NCBI GenBank assembly: GCA_964354345.1
Contig: CAYGZL010000118.1
Coordinates: 1 to 37,381, forward strand
Source of the DNA: CAYGZL01 sp964354345
GTDB lineage: Bacteria; Chloroflexota; Anaerolineae; Anaerolineales; UBA4823
Length of the DNA: 37,381 nucleotides
Reading direction: 5' to 3'
Made by a program: the position numbers and the translations under genes. The notes under the pieces were generated by a model. That model had not been told where the DNA came from and searched no databases. It saw nothing but the letters and a program-made list of their open reading frames with translations. Of the stretch, positions 25,602 through 35,100 are shown in pieces (the first letter of the stretch is position 1; each line of letters opens with the position of its first letter).

Positions 25602-28600
25602 GCGAAGCTGTCGTCAGCGCTCCTCAGAATCCATATAAAAGCACCCGCGAGTTCTGCATTGGCGATAGGCTCTTTGGCCGCGATATGGAGATTGATGATT
25701 TTGTGAGCCGCTTGCTGACCCGCCGGGTCGTGCTGCTCCATTCACCCTCCGGTGCCGGGAAAACCTCCCTGGTGCAGGCTGGCCTGATCCCGCTATTGAA
25801 TCGGCGCGGTTTTCATATCTTGCCCAAGATCCGCCTCAACCAGCTCCCACCCGCTAATCGCCTGCCGCCTGAACAAAAACCAAACCGCTTTCTATTCAGC
25901 GCATTGATGTCACTGGACGCCGGGCAGGGTATACCCGATGACCAGCATCTTTCGATCGAGACCCTATTCAGGCTGAGTCTTGAGCCAGATGGTCTGGTCA
26001 GCTACCTGGCAGCGCATATCCCTTACGCAGAGCAAACCAAATCTAAATCGAAAGCAGGCAGATCAGCCACGCGCCGTCTGCTCTTCTTTGACCAGTTTGA
26101 AGAAGTTTTATCGCTGGACCCGGTAGATTTAGTGGCGAAAAAGGATTTCTTTGCCCGTTTGATGCCCGTGCTTAGCGATAGCCAGTATTGCGTCATAATA
26201 GCCATACGCGAAGAGTACGTTGCCGGGCTTGATCCCTATCTGATTTACTTTCCCGACCGGTTGAGCGGACGTTTTCGCCTGGAGTTGTTAGGGCAGGAAG
26301 CTGCCTTGCAAGCCATCCGCAAACCACCCCAGGGGGTTAAGGTGAACTTCCGGCCCGACGCCGCCCGCGAGCTGGTAGGAAAGCTGAGTATGCTCACGAC
26401 CCGTGAAGCCGGGCAGCCCGAGCAGGCGGCCGGGAAATACATTGAACCCATGCAGCTACAGGTGGTGTGCAGCGATTTATTCGATCGTCCACGGGATGAC
26501 CAGTTCCAGATCACCAAAGCGGATGTGGAGAAATTTGGCCCGGTTGAAAATCCACTGCGCGCCTATTATGATAAGAAAATCCGTGAAGTTGCCCGGGGTG
26601 ACCTGGAGTTCGAAGGCAAATTGCGCGACTGGATCGAAAAAGCGTTGATCATTGACGGCAGCCTGCGCAACACGATCCTGGCGAGCGAGGCAACCGAGGC
26701 TGGAATTGATAAAGCCACCTCTGTGGCGCTGATCCAGGCTAACTTGATGCGGGAGGAATCGCGCCACGGCCTGACCTGGTACGAGCTTGCCCACGACAGC
26801 CTGGTGGCGCTGGCGGTGAATTCCAACGCAGCCTGGCGAGCGCTGTATGCCAGCAAAGCACAGGTGGTCGCCTCGCAGTTTGAAATTTGGTCAGCCAACT
26901 GGAGTAAAGCCTCCCCCGAAGATCAGGAAAGCCTGCGGCGCGAGCTGGGGCGCGGCGAAGTCGTCATCGCAGGTCTGCGTGAGAAACTATTGCCGCGGGG
27001 CGAGGTGCTCGCCGAGGTGGTGACCTGGGGCGAAGCACATAACGACCAGTTAACCAAGGAACAGAAGGAATATCTGCTATTGGCGCGCATCGCCCTGCAA
27101 TATCTGCAAACGCGCCTGGAAAACCGCGCTGTTTTAGGGGTAAATCTTGAAGAGACGGGGTGGGGCGTGATATTTTCGACAAGCGCCCCAGCCGTACTGC
27201 ACGAGGCGCTGAAAGAGCTGCTCGATCACCGGCGATCTCAAGCTACACGCAACCAGGCGACCTATTATAAAGAGTTTATCGGACCCAGCGGTTACCGGCC
27301 CGGAGAAACCGTCCAGCAGTTTCTGGCGCGCAACGGCGCCGGCAGTGGACCGGCCAATCCCGAGAAAGTACCCTACTACCTGCTGATTGTCGGCGACCCG
27401 GTCGAAATTCCCTTCGAATTTCAGTATGGATTGGATGCGCTGTATGCTGTGGGCAGGATTTACTTTGATGAACCGGTCGAATACACCCGTTACGCTCACA
27501 GTGTGGTGCTCAGTGAGCGGGAGCATGCAGCAGGAAAATTTGATCTGCCCAAGCGCATGGTGATCTTTGCCACTGCCCACGCCGGCGATCCTGCGACGAA
27601 GTCTGCGCAAAATTTATTGGCAGAACCCTTGCTCTTGGAACTGACTGAGCAAGCGCCTACCTGGCAGGTGGATGGTCTGTTGGCTGCAGAAGCCACCAAA
27701 GCCCACCTGGCGCAGACATTGCAAGGCGAACAATCGCCGGCGCTGCTGCTCACAATCAGCCATGCTGCAATCTACAAGAAGGATCACCCAGATATACACT
27801 CCCGGCAAGGCGCCATCGTGTGCCAGGATTATCAATTCGGTAAACCAGCCAGTCCCGAAGTATTATTTAGCGGGGATGACCTGGCGCCCCAAGATGCCTT
27901 ATTGGGTTCAATCGTGTTCTTGTTCAGCTCGTTTACTGGCGGGACTCCAGTGAAAAGCGACTTTGTGATCAAAACCAGGCAGCAGGACTCGATCGCAGAT
28001 CAACCCTTCCTGGCGCGTTTACCGCAGAAGCTGCTCAGCCACCCCAACGGCGGAGCGTTGGCGGTCATCGCCCATGTGGACCAAATCTGGGCATATTCCT
28101 TTACAGAGATGAGCAGCAGCACCAGCGATATCGGTACGTTTATTAAAACTCTATCCCGCCTGATGCAAGGTCACACCGTGGGCAGCGCGATGGAGGAATT
28201 CAACCGGCGCTACACCTTCTTCTCCTCGTTGTTGGCGGATGAGCTGAAAGGCATCGTCTTTTATGGCGCACAGCGGGACGATCAACAATTGTACGCCATG
28301 TTAGGTCGCACAATAGATGCACGCAACTATATCGTGATTGGCGACCCGGCTGTGCGCCTGCTGGTGCATCCCGAGCAGGAGTACCAGGCACCAGCCGTGG
28401 GCTGGAAGCGTCCGAGCCTGGGTGAAGTGACTGCGCCGAGTATTCCAATGGAGCTACCATCCACTGAGCCTTTACCACTCCAGCCTGAAACTCTCATTGA
28501 GCCGGTAAAAACCTATGGAACACCCCGGGGAGGCGTTTCCACAGGCGGGCAACCCGCGCCTGGGACGGATCAGCAGGTGTTGAAAGTGGATGATATCTTC

Positions 28601-28633
28601 AAGGCGTTAAAAGGCGCAAAAATTAAGAAATAG
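25598..28633 (+). CDS. nSTAND1 ATPase fused to a caspase-like domain lacking the catalytic Cys
   Basis: A 1011-residue protein. After 'DRLFGRDMEID' the STAND NTPase begins: Walker A 'SPSGAGKTSLVQAGL' (GKT at 54-56) and Walker B 'RLLFFDQFEEVL' (161-169), then 'AIREEYVAGLDPYL', 'RLSGRFRLELL' and a winged-helix end with 'WYELAHDSLVAL' near residue 400. From about 500 the protein switches to the same fold as the caspase-like proteins nearby: 'GWGVIF', 'KVPYYLLIVGDPVEIPF', 'LYAVGRIYFDE'. The His is kept (His722, 'TISHA'), but the Cys position is Ser778 ('FLFSSFTGGTP'). The domain is thus probably a pseudo-peptidase serving for binding or activation by the active paralogues. A Pro-rich tail follows. 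It is translationally coupled to the CHAT gene upstream. Confidence 0.85.
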   Translation: MSEAVVSAPQNPYKSTREFCIGDRLFGRDMEIDDFVSRLLTRRVVLLHSPSGAGKTSLVQAGLIPLLNRRGFHILPKIRLNQLPPANRLPPEQKPNRFLFSALMSLDAGQGIPDDQHLSIETLFRLSLEPDGLVSYLAAHIPYAEQTKSKSKAGRSATRRLLFFDQFEEVLSLDPVDLVAKKDFFARLMPVLSDSQYCVIIAIREEYVAGLDPYLIYFPDRLSGRFRLELLGQEAALQAIRKPPQGVKVNFRPDAARELVGKLSMLTTREAGQPEQAAGKYIEPMQLQVVCSDLFDRPRDDQFQITKADVEKFGPVENPLRAYYDKKIREVARGDLEFEGKLRDWIEKALIIDGSLRNTILASEATEAGIDKATSVALIQANLMREESRHGLTWYELAHDSLVALAVNSNAAWRALYASKAQVVASQFEIWSANWSKASPEDQESLRRELGRGEVVIAGLREKLLPRGEVLAEVVTWGEAHNDQLTKEQKEYLLLARIALQYLQTRLENRAVLGVNLEETGWGVIFSTSAPAVLHEALKELLDHRRSQATRNQATYYKEFIGPSGYRPGETVQQFLARNGAGSGPANPEKVPYYLLIVGDPVEIPFEFQYGLDALYAVGRIYFDEPVEYTRYAHSVVLSEREHAAGKFDLPKRMVIFATAHAGDPATKSAQNLLAEPLLLELTEQAPTWQVDGLLAAEATKAHLAQTLQGEQSPALLLTISHAAIYKKDHPDIHSRQGAIVCQDYQFGKPASPEVLFSGDDLAPQDALLGSIVFLFSSFTGGTPVKSDFVIKTRQQDSIADQPFLARLPQKLLSHPNGGALAVIAHVDQIWAYSFTEMSSSTSDIGTFIKTLSRLMQGHTVGSAMEEFNRRYTFFSSLLADELKGIVFYGAQRDDQQLYAMLGRTIDARNYIVIGDPAVRLLVHPEQEYQAPAVGWKRPSLGEVTAPSIPMELPSTEPLPLQPETLIEPVKTYGTPRGGVSTGGQPAPGTDQQVLKVDDIFKALKGAKIKK

Positions 28634-28675
28634 AGGGCACATCGCTCTCATAGCTGTATATATCCGGAGGCATCC

Positions 28676-29911
28676 ATGGCAATTCGTCCTGGCTTTGATC
28701 ATAACTCTTTGTACGAAGCCGGTTGGGGTGTGATCTTTCCTTCCAGACAAGATCCCACATTGAGAGGCGCATTACGCGACGCGCTGATGCCTCTGTTGAA
28801 ACAGCGTATGCGGTTGGCCGGAGAGCGTTACCGTGAACTGGATTACGATCCAGGCGAGTCGGTTCAAAAATTCTTAAATCGTTACGGCGCCACTCCCGGA
28901 TTGGTGGATCCGATGCGCATACCCTATTATTTATTGATCCTGGCTGCGCCTGGCGTCATCCCATATGAATTTCAGACCGCGCTGGGTGCAAATTATGCCG
29001 TTGGACGTGTGTGGTTCGATGATTTCGGACAACTCAACAGCTATGCGCAAAATGTGGTTCGAACTGAGCAGAACAAGGTTCAGCGGGAGCCACGCATGGT
29101 CTTATTCGCCCCGGCTATTCCAGGGGATTTTGCTTCAAATTATATGGCTGGCAACCTGATAAAACCTCTGTATGGGCTATTATCCCGGCGATCCGAGTGG
29201 AAGGTCGAGTTGGTCAGCGCAGCAGAAGCAACCAGGGCCAATCTAAGCCGGATGGTTAACCAACATGCGCCGCGGCTGCTGGTCACTGCCGGACCCGGGA
29301 TAACCTTTCCACCGGGCAATCCACGCCAGATCGATGAGCAAGGTGCCCTGATATGCCAGGATTGGCCAGGAGCGCTGACCTGGCGGGGAGAAATCCCATC
29401 CGACTTCACCTTTACCGCCAAAGATATCAGCGATGGGGCAGACCTGCGCGGCACGATCTTTTTCCAGATCGGAGATTACAGCCTGGGTACCCCGCAGTTC
29501 AGCCAGGCGCAGAAGGATCTTTATGAAGAAGCGCCGCGCCTGGCAGAAGCGCCCTTCACCGCCAGTCTGCCTCAACGGTTGATCTCACTGCCCGGCAAGG
29601 GCGCACTGGCCGTGACCGGTCTGGTAGACCGGTTTTGGACCGTCGCGATTCCTGACCTGCAGATACCCTCTGCCACCACCCTGGCAATCTATGAGAGCAG
29701 CCTGCGTCGTTTGATGGAAGGCGCTTCGCTGGGTTATGCATTGGAGTTTTTCCGCCAGCGCACCCTCGAGCTTTCTGTCGATATGACTGGTCTGCAAGAA
29801 GAAATTCAGTTTGGTAAGGAGGTCAATCCCCAGCAGCTTGTCGCCACCTGGACAATGATGAGCGACGCTCGCAACCTGTCTATCTTTGGCGACCCTGCGG
29901 TGCGGCTATGA
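28676..29911 (+). CDS. Caspase-like pseudo-peptidase (both catalytic residues replaced)
   Basis: A 411-residue stand-alone paralogue of the caspase-like domains, starting at ATG 28676 behind GGAGG. Conserved blocks remain: 'GWGVIF', 'RIPYYLLILAAPGVIPYEF', 'NYAVGRVWFDD', 'GALICQDWPG', and the terminal 'LSIFGDPAVRL'. The catalytic positions do not: the His-Gly site 'TASHG' has become 'TAGPG' (Pro207), and the Cys site 'ACFGAGTP' has become 'GDYSLGTP' (Asp267). The frame is intact and the fold-determining residues are kept, so this looks like a maintained dead homologue rather than a decaying gene. The stop overlaps the start of the next CHAT gene by ATGA (29908-29911). A regulatory or scaffold role is inferred. 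Confidence 0.8.
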   Translation: MAIRPGFDHNSLYEAGWGVIFPSRQDPTLRGALRDALMPLLKQRMRLAGERYRELDYDPGESVQKFLNRYGATPGLVDPMRIPYYLLILAAPGVIPYEFQTALGANYAVGRVWFDDFGQLNSYAQNVVRTEQNKVQREPRMVLFAPAIPGDFASNYMAGNLIKPLYGLLSRRSEWKVELVSAAEATRANLSRMVNQHAPRLLVTAGPGITFPPGNPRQIDEQGALICQDWPGALTWRGEIPSDFTFTAKDISDGADLRGTIFFQIGDYSLGTPQFSQAQKDLYEEAPRLAEAPFTASLPQRLISLPGKGALAVTGLVDRFWTVAIPDLQIPSATTLAIYESSLRRLMEGASLGYALEFFRQRTLELSVDMTGLQEEIQFGKEVNPQQLVATWTMMSDARNLSIFGDPAVRL

Positions 29912-32100
29912 CCGACTTTGCTGATTTTCTGATCGAAATTACCCGCCCGGCAGAAAACCAATACTGGGTCAGGTTGAGCTTCAGCCAACCCAACGGGCAG
30001 ACTCAAATCGCGCCCAGCGCCGGTCCAGCGTACTTTGACTTCGCTGCCCTGGGGGGCGCGGCTACCCGGCCTGAAATTTACGGTCGGTTGCTGAAAGAAG
30101 CCATTTTTAACCAGGAAAACCTGCGCGCTTTTTACCGGCAATGCATTTCCAGCACCGGAGAGGCCAACCAGGCGCTGCGCCCACGCGTCTTGATTGACCG
30201 CAGCGCCCTGGAACTGCACAACCTGCGCTGGGAGACCTTACGCGATCTGGATGATCAGGCCTTTCTATCCGGCGATCCGAACCAGCCTTTCTCACGCTTT
30301 CTGTCCACCAGCGACTGGCGGCGGGTGGAGCTGCGTTCGCACGGCGATTTGCGCGCCCTGGTAATGGTAGCCAATCCAGCAGAACTGGGCCGAGGTTTGA
30401 GTCTGGGCGGGCATGCCCTGACGGCAGTGGATGTGAAAGGCGAGGTCGAGCGCGCCATCCAGAGTCTACGCACCACACCCCTCGAACGGGGTATCCAGGA
30501 AACGCCGCAGATCAAAGTGCTCGGGGATTATGTCCCGACGGAGCAACAAGATTTACCAGCGGAACGCGCCACGCTGGAAAATCTGGCCGAACACCTGCGC
30601 GAAGGATACGACATCCTGTACCTGGTGGCGCATGGCGCCATGCTGCCCGACGATCCTGCCAACCCGGCCAGTCCGTTACGACCTTACCTTCTGCTGGAAA
30701 AAGAGGACGGTACCTATGACCGGCGACCAGGCAAAGACCTGGTGGATGTCATCAGCGGGTTGAGTCTCACCAGGCGCCCGCGGCTGGTCGTGCTGGTGTC
30801 CTGTCAGAGTGGTGGCCAGGGAAAAGTACCCGATGGGCCAGCCGATGAAGAAGAGCGCAGCTATGACCAGGGAATCCTGGGCGCGTTGGGTCCCCGCCTG
30901 GCAGAGGCCGGCGTTCCGGCAGTGATCGCCATGCAGGATAATATTAAGATGACCAGCGTGGCGCAGTTTATGCCGGTCTTTTTCAGCGAACTGTTCAACA
31001 GTGGTCAGGTGGATAAAGCCATGGCGGTCGCCCGTCAGGCGCTGCTCCAGGCAGACGCCAGCGATTGGTGGGTGCCGGTGCTTTACCTGCGGCTGCTGGG
31101 GGGGATGCTGTGGTACAAGCCGGGCTTCATGAAAAAAGAGGATTTCGAAGGCTGGCCGGGGATTATCAACAGCCTGGAGGAACAGGCCTGCGTGCCCATC
31201 CTCGGCTTTGGCTTGCTGGAGCCGATGATCGGGAATGCACGAGAGATCGCCCGCGCCTGGGCAGAAGAAGCCGGTTACCCGCTTGCCCCACACAATCAAG
31301 ATGACCTGACCCAGGTGGCGCAATATTTAGCCATCGAGCAAAAGCCAGCTTACCCACGCAGCCAGCTTTTGAAGTATATTCGCGCTAAGTTGATCGAGGA
31401 ATATCACCTGGACGCCGCGGAAAACGAGAAACGCCCATTGGATGAACTGATCGCCGTAATTGGCGCTCAAATCCTGGAAAATCCACGGCATCCCTACAAC
31501 ATCCTGGCCCGCTTACCGGTGAAGGTGTATATCAATGCCAACCCCGATAACCTGCTGGAAATCGCCCTGCTGGCCAACCACCGCACCCCTACGGTGATGT
31601 ATTCACGCTGGAATAAAAGCCTGGAAGATGGCGCAACGATCGAGGCCAGCAACCGGCTGGTGGAAATCAGCGTGGAACAACCCCTGATCTATCACCTGTT
31701 CGGTAAAGTTGGCCTGCCAAAATCGTTGGTGCTGACCGAAGACGATTACTTCGAATATATGATGTGGGTGAATAATCCAGGAGCGAAGATACCCTTGCCA
31801 GATCCGATTAAAACGGCCTGGCGGGATGACGCCCTGCTCTTACTCGGTTTCCAGATGGGCGATTGGAACTTCCGCGCCCTGTTCCGCAGCATCTTATACG
31901 GCGACCGGCGCCAGTCCATCCGTGATTACCCCTCCGTGGCAGTGCAGTTCCAGCCAGGCGATGGTTACCTGAATGTGGATAATGCACGGCGTTACCTGGC
32001 CGACGCTTTTAAAAATGACCGGGTGGATATCTATTGGGGCAGCGGTGAAGACTTCCTCACCGAGTTGGACCGCCAGATGCCGGAGGACTTGAAGGTATGA
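29908..32100 (+). CDS. CHAT peptidase fused to a SIR2-like domain (copy B)
   Basis: This 730-residue paralogue of copy A has the same layout. The N-terminal region includes 'IDRSALELHNLRWETLRD'. CHAT has His242 ('YLVAHGAMLP') and Cys299 ('VVLVSCQSGG'), followed by a nearly identical 'PADEEERSYD' stretch. A SIR2-like domain runs from about 425 to the end: 'VPILGFGL', 'YINANPDNLLEIAL', 'SLVLTEDDYFEYM', 'LLLLGFQMGDWNFRALF'. As in copy A the catalytic His of Leu-His-Gly is replaced, here by Phe598 ('HLFG'), and the glycine-rich loop is GFG rather than GAG. The CHAT peptidase should be active; the SIR2-like part may bind NAD or another ligand without cutting it. ATGA overlaps tie it to both the dead caspase-like gene upstream and the nSTAND-WD40 gene downstream. 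Confidence 0.85.
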   Translation: MTDFADFLIEITRPAENQYWVRLSFSQPNGQTQIAPSAGPAYFDFAALGGAATRPEIYGRLLKEAIFNQENLRAFYRQCISSTGEANQALRPRVLIDRSALELHNLRWETLRDLDDQAFLSGDPNQPFSRFLSTSDWRRVELRSHGDLRALVMVANPAELGRGLSLGGHALTAVDVKGEVERAIQSLRTTPLERGIQETPQIKVLGDYVPTEQQDLPAERATLENLAEHLREGYDILYLVAHGAMLPDDPANPASPLRPYLLLEKEDGTYDRRPGKDLVDVISGLSLTRRPRLVVLVSCQSGGQGKVPDGPADEEERSYDQGILGALGPRLAEAGVPAVIAMQDNIKMTSVAQFMPVFFSELFNSGQVDKAMAVARQALLQADASDWWVPVLYLRLLGGMLWYKPGFMKKEDFEGWPGIINSLEEQACVPILGFGLLEPMIGNAREIARAWAEEAGYPLAPHNQDDLTQVAQYLAIEQKPAYPRSQLLKYIRAKLIEEYHLDAAENEKRPLDELIAVIGAQILENPRHPYNILARLPVKVYINANPDNLLEIALLANHRTPTVMYSRWNKSLEDGATIEASNRLVEISVEQPLIYHLFGKVGLPKSLVLTEDDYFEYMMWVNNPGAKIPLPDPIKTAWRDDALLLLGFQMGDWNFRALFRSILYGDRRQSIRDYPSVAVQFQPGDGYLNVDNARRYLADAFKNDRVDIYWGSGEDFLTELDRQMPEDLKV

Positions 32101-35100
32101 GCGAGCAACCCGCACCCTCATTTGCAAAACCCTATGTCGGACCCTACCCCATCCAGGCCGGTCAGCCATTTTTTGGCCGCGACACGGAGACCCTGGAGCT
32201 GACCAGCCGGGTCACTGCCCGGCGTATCGTGCTGCTGCACTCACCCTCTGGCGCGGGTAAAACATCGCTGATCCAGGCTGGCTTGATCCCGGCGATCGAA
32301 GCGCAGAAGTATTTGGTGCTGCCAACCATCCGGGTCAGTCGCTTACCGGCGACCGGTAAGCTGCCGCCGGAAAAGGTTTTCAACCGGTTCAGCCTGAGCA
32401 CACTGCTCTCGCTAGACTCTGTCCTGCCCGACCGGTTGCATATTGCCACGTTGCAGTTAGCGGATATGCATCTCGCCGACTTCCTGGAGACCTATCGCGC
32501 CCAATACGCCGAACTGGTCAACAAACCCGACGCCAAACGTACTCTGCTGGTGTTCGATCAATTTGAAGAAATCCTGACGATCAATCCGACGGATAAAGCC
32601 AGCAAAGAGCAGTTTTTCAACGATCTGATGCCAGTGCTGGACGATAACCGGTATTGGGTGCTGTTCGCCATCCGCGAAGATTACCTGGCGCGCCTGGATC
32701 CTTACCTGGGCTATTTCCCCGACCGGCTCAGCGCGCACTTTCAACTCGAATTCTTGAAGCCAGACGCCGCTCGCCAGGCGATCGCCGAGCCAGCCAAAAA
32801 ATTTGGGACAAATTTCCAACCACAGGCCGCCGATAAACTGGTCGACGACCTGAGTCTGTTACGCCTGCAGACCGAGGAGGGCAAGTTTATTGAGCAACCG
32901 GGACCATTTATCGAACCGGTACAGCTCCAGGTGGTCTGCGCGCGCTTGTGGGACGCCCCGCGTGCTGATCCGGCGGTAATAACCCTGCAGGATGTGGAGC
33001 AGTATGGCAGCGTGGGCGACGCCCTGGCGGGTTATTATGCCGATAAGGTACGCCAGGCAGCCAAAGAGTCGCGAATATCTGAACGCAGCATTCGCCAGTG
33101 GTTTGAACATGGCCTGATTGCAGAGGGTGGCCTGCGCCAACAGGTGCCGCAAGGTCGGGAAGCCGATTTTGGCCTGTCACCGGGGTGTGTCCGTCTGCTG
33201 ATAGACGCCTGGTTGGTGCGTGAGGAAAATCGGCGGGGCAACACCTGGTATGAGCTGGCGCATGACCGGCTGATCGAACCGATTCACAAGAATAACGCCG
33301 CCTGGGAGCAAGAAACCTTACAGCCCTTCCAGCGTCTGGCTGAACAATGGGAAAAAGATAAACCCGACAGCCTCTTATTGCAAGGGAACGAACTGACTGC
33401 GGCTGAAACATGGGCTGCGGCGCACCCGGCTGACCTGAACGCGACCGACCGCCAGTTCCTGGAGGCATCGCGAAAAAAGCGCGTAAAGGAAGAAGCCGAT
33501 CTTAAACTTCAACGGAAGGCAATTAAGTATGAAGCTCAACGCACCTGGATCGTGGTTTTAATCACCATCTCCCTGGCGGCATTCATCTTCGCCCTGTTGA
33601 CCTTATTTTTCGCCAGGCAATCCAACCAACAGGCCGGCCTCAACGCCACCCAGGCGACAGCCAACTTCGCACTGGCGGAAACCAATCAGGATATTGCTAC
33701 CGCCAACTATGCTCTCGCTGAAGGTCAACAATATGTTGCCGCGACCAACGCCATCCAGGCGACAGATAATTTCGTCCTGGCGGTAACCAAACAGGCACTG
33801 GCAGCCACCAGCGCGTATAATGCGCAACTGGCTGCCACGAAGGCAGTCGCGGCTCAAAATGCTGCCGGCACCCAGTCGTCTCTGGCGGATCAAAATCGCC
33901 GGCTGGCTGCCACTCAGGTGGCAATCTCGATCTATGCGCAGTACCAGACCAGCCTGGCGCGTTCCGCGCAACTCGCCTCCCAAAGCCTGGGATATCTCAC
34001 CACCCAACCCGACCTGGCCGCGCTGCTCAGTGTGGAATCTTATCGTGTAATCTCGGACACCTGGGATGCAAAAAACGCCCTGCTGATAAACTTGCAGGCG
34101 GGTTTACAGCAGCAGGTCGCCCCGTATGCTTTGAGTGTACCCGTGGAGATCGCCAACGCCAATGCCATTGCTTTGAACGCCGATGGTCGCACCCTGGCCT
34201 GGGGCGGTGATGCGAATGGTTTGGGCAAAATTGTCCTTTGGAACGTAGATCTGAAGAAAACTACCCAGAAGCTTGACGGATTGGCCGGCACAAGCGTCAA
34301 TGTCCTGGCCTTTCATCCGACGAATCCGAATCTGCTGGCGGTAGGCTATCAGAATGGCAGCCTGGAACTCCGCGATCTCGCGACGCGCGGCCCGACAAAA
34401 ACTTTAGACACAGAATATACAATTCCAGGCGGTAAGCAACGCATACCCCGCATCCTCGAGATTGCCTTCACAAATGATGGCAAATCTATGGCTGTGGCAG
34501 GATTAGCCCCGGGGATCATCGTGTACGATGTCGCCTCCGGGCGCCAGCGCGGGGTCATCCTGGAAGGAGCGGATTACTATTATGGCCTGGCCTATTCCCC
34601 GGATGGGGTATACCTGGCTGCCGGGGGCAGCGACAGCCGGCTGTATATCTTCGATCCCAACAACGTCAGATTAATTAACGTAGTTGAACATCCGCTCCAG
34701 GGAGGCAAGATTCTCAGCCTGGATTGGTCAAAAGACGGAAAATGGGTCGCCTTTTCAGGATCGAATCCAGAAAAACCTGAAGGTCAAATTATCTTCCTCT
34801 ATGATTTGCAGGCGAAGCATTTTTCGCCAACATCATTAATCGGTCATACGGCCTGGGTTATGAGCTTGCGCTTCGATCCAAGTGGGCGGTTCCTGGCCTC
34901 CGCAGGCCAGGCAGGGAAAATTTTTCTGTGGGATTTCAAGGACTTTCAACCCCAGATTAACCTGCCTCCCATTTTCAGTCGTTTGCCCGATTATGGAAAC
35001 TCCCGGCATGGCCTTGCGTTTGGTAAAAACCAGATCGCATATTTAAGTAACCTCACCGTCTCGGTCTACTCGCTGAAACTACCCAATAAGCTGAGGGAGG

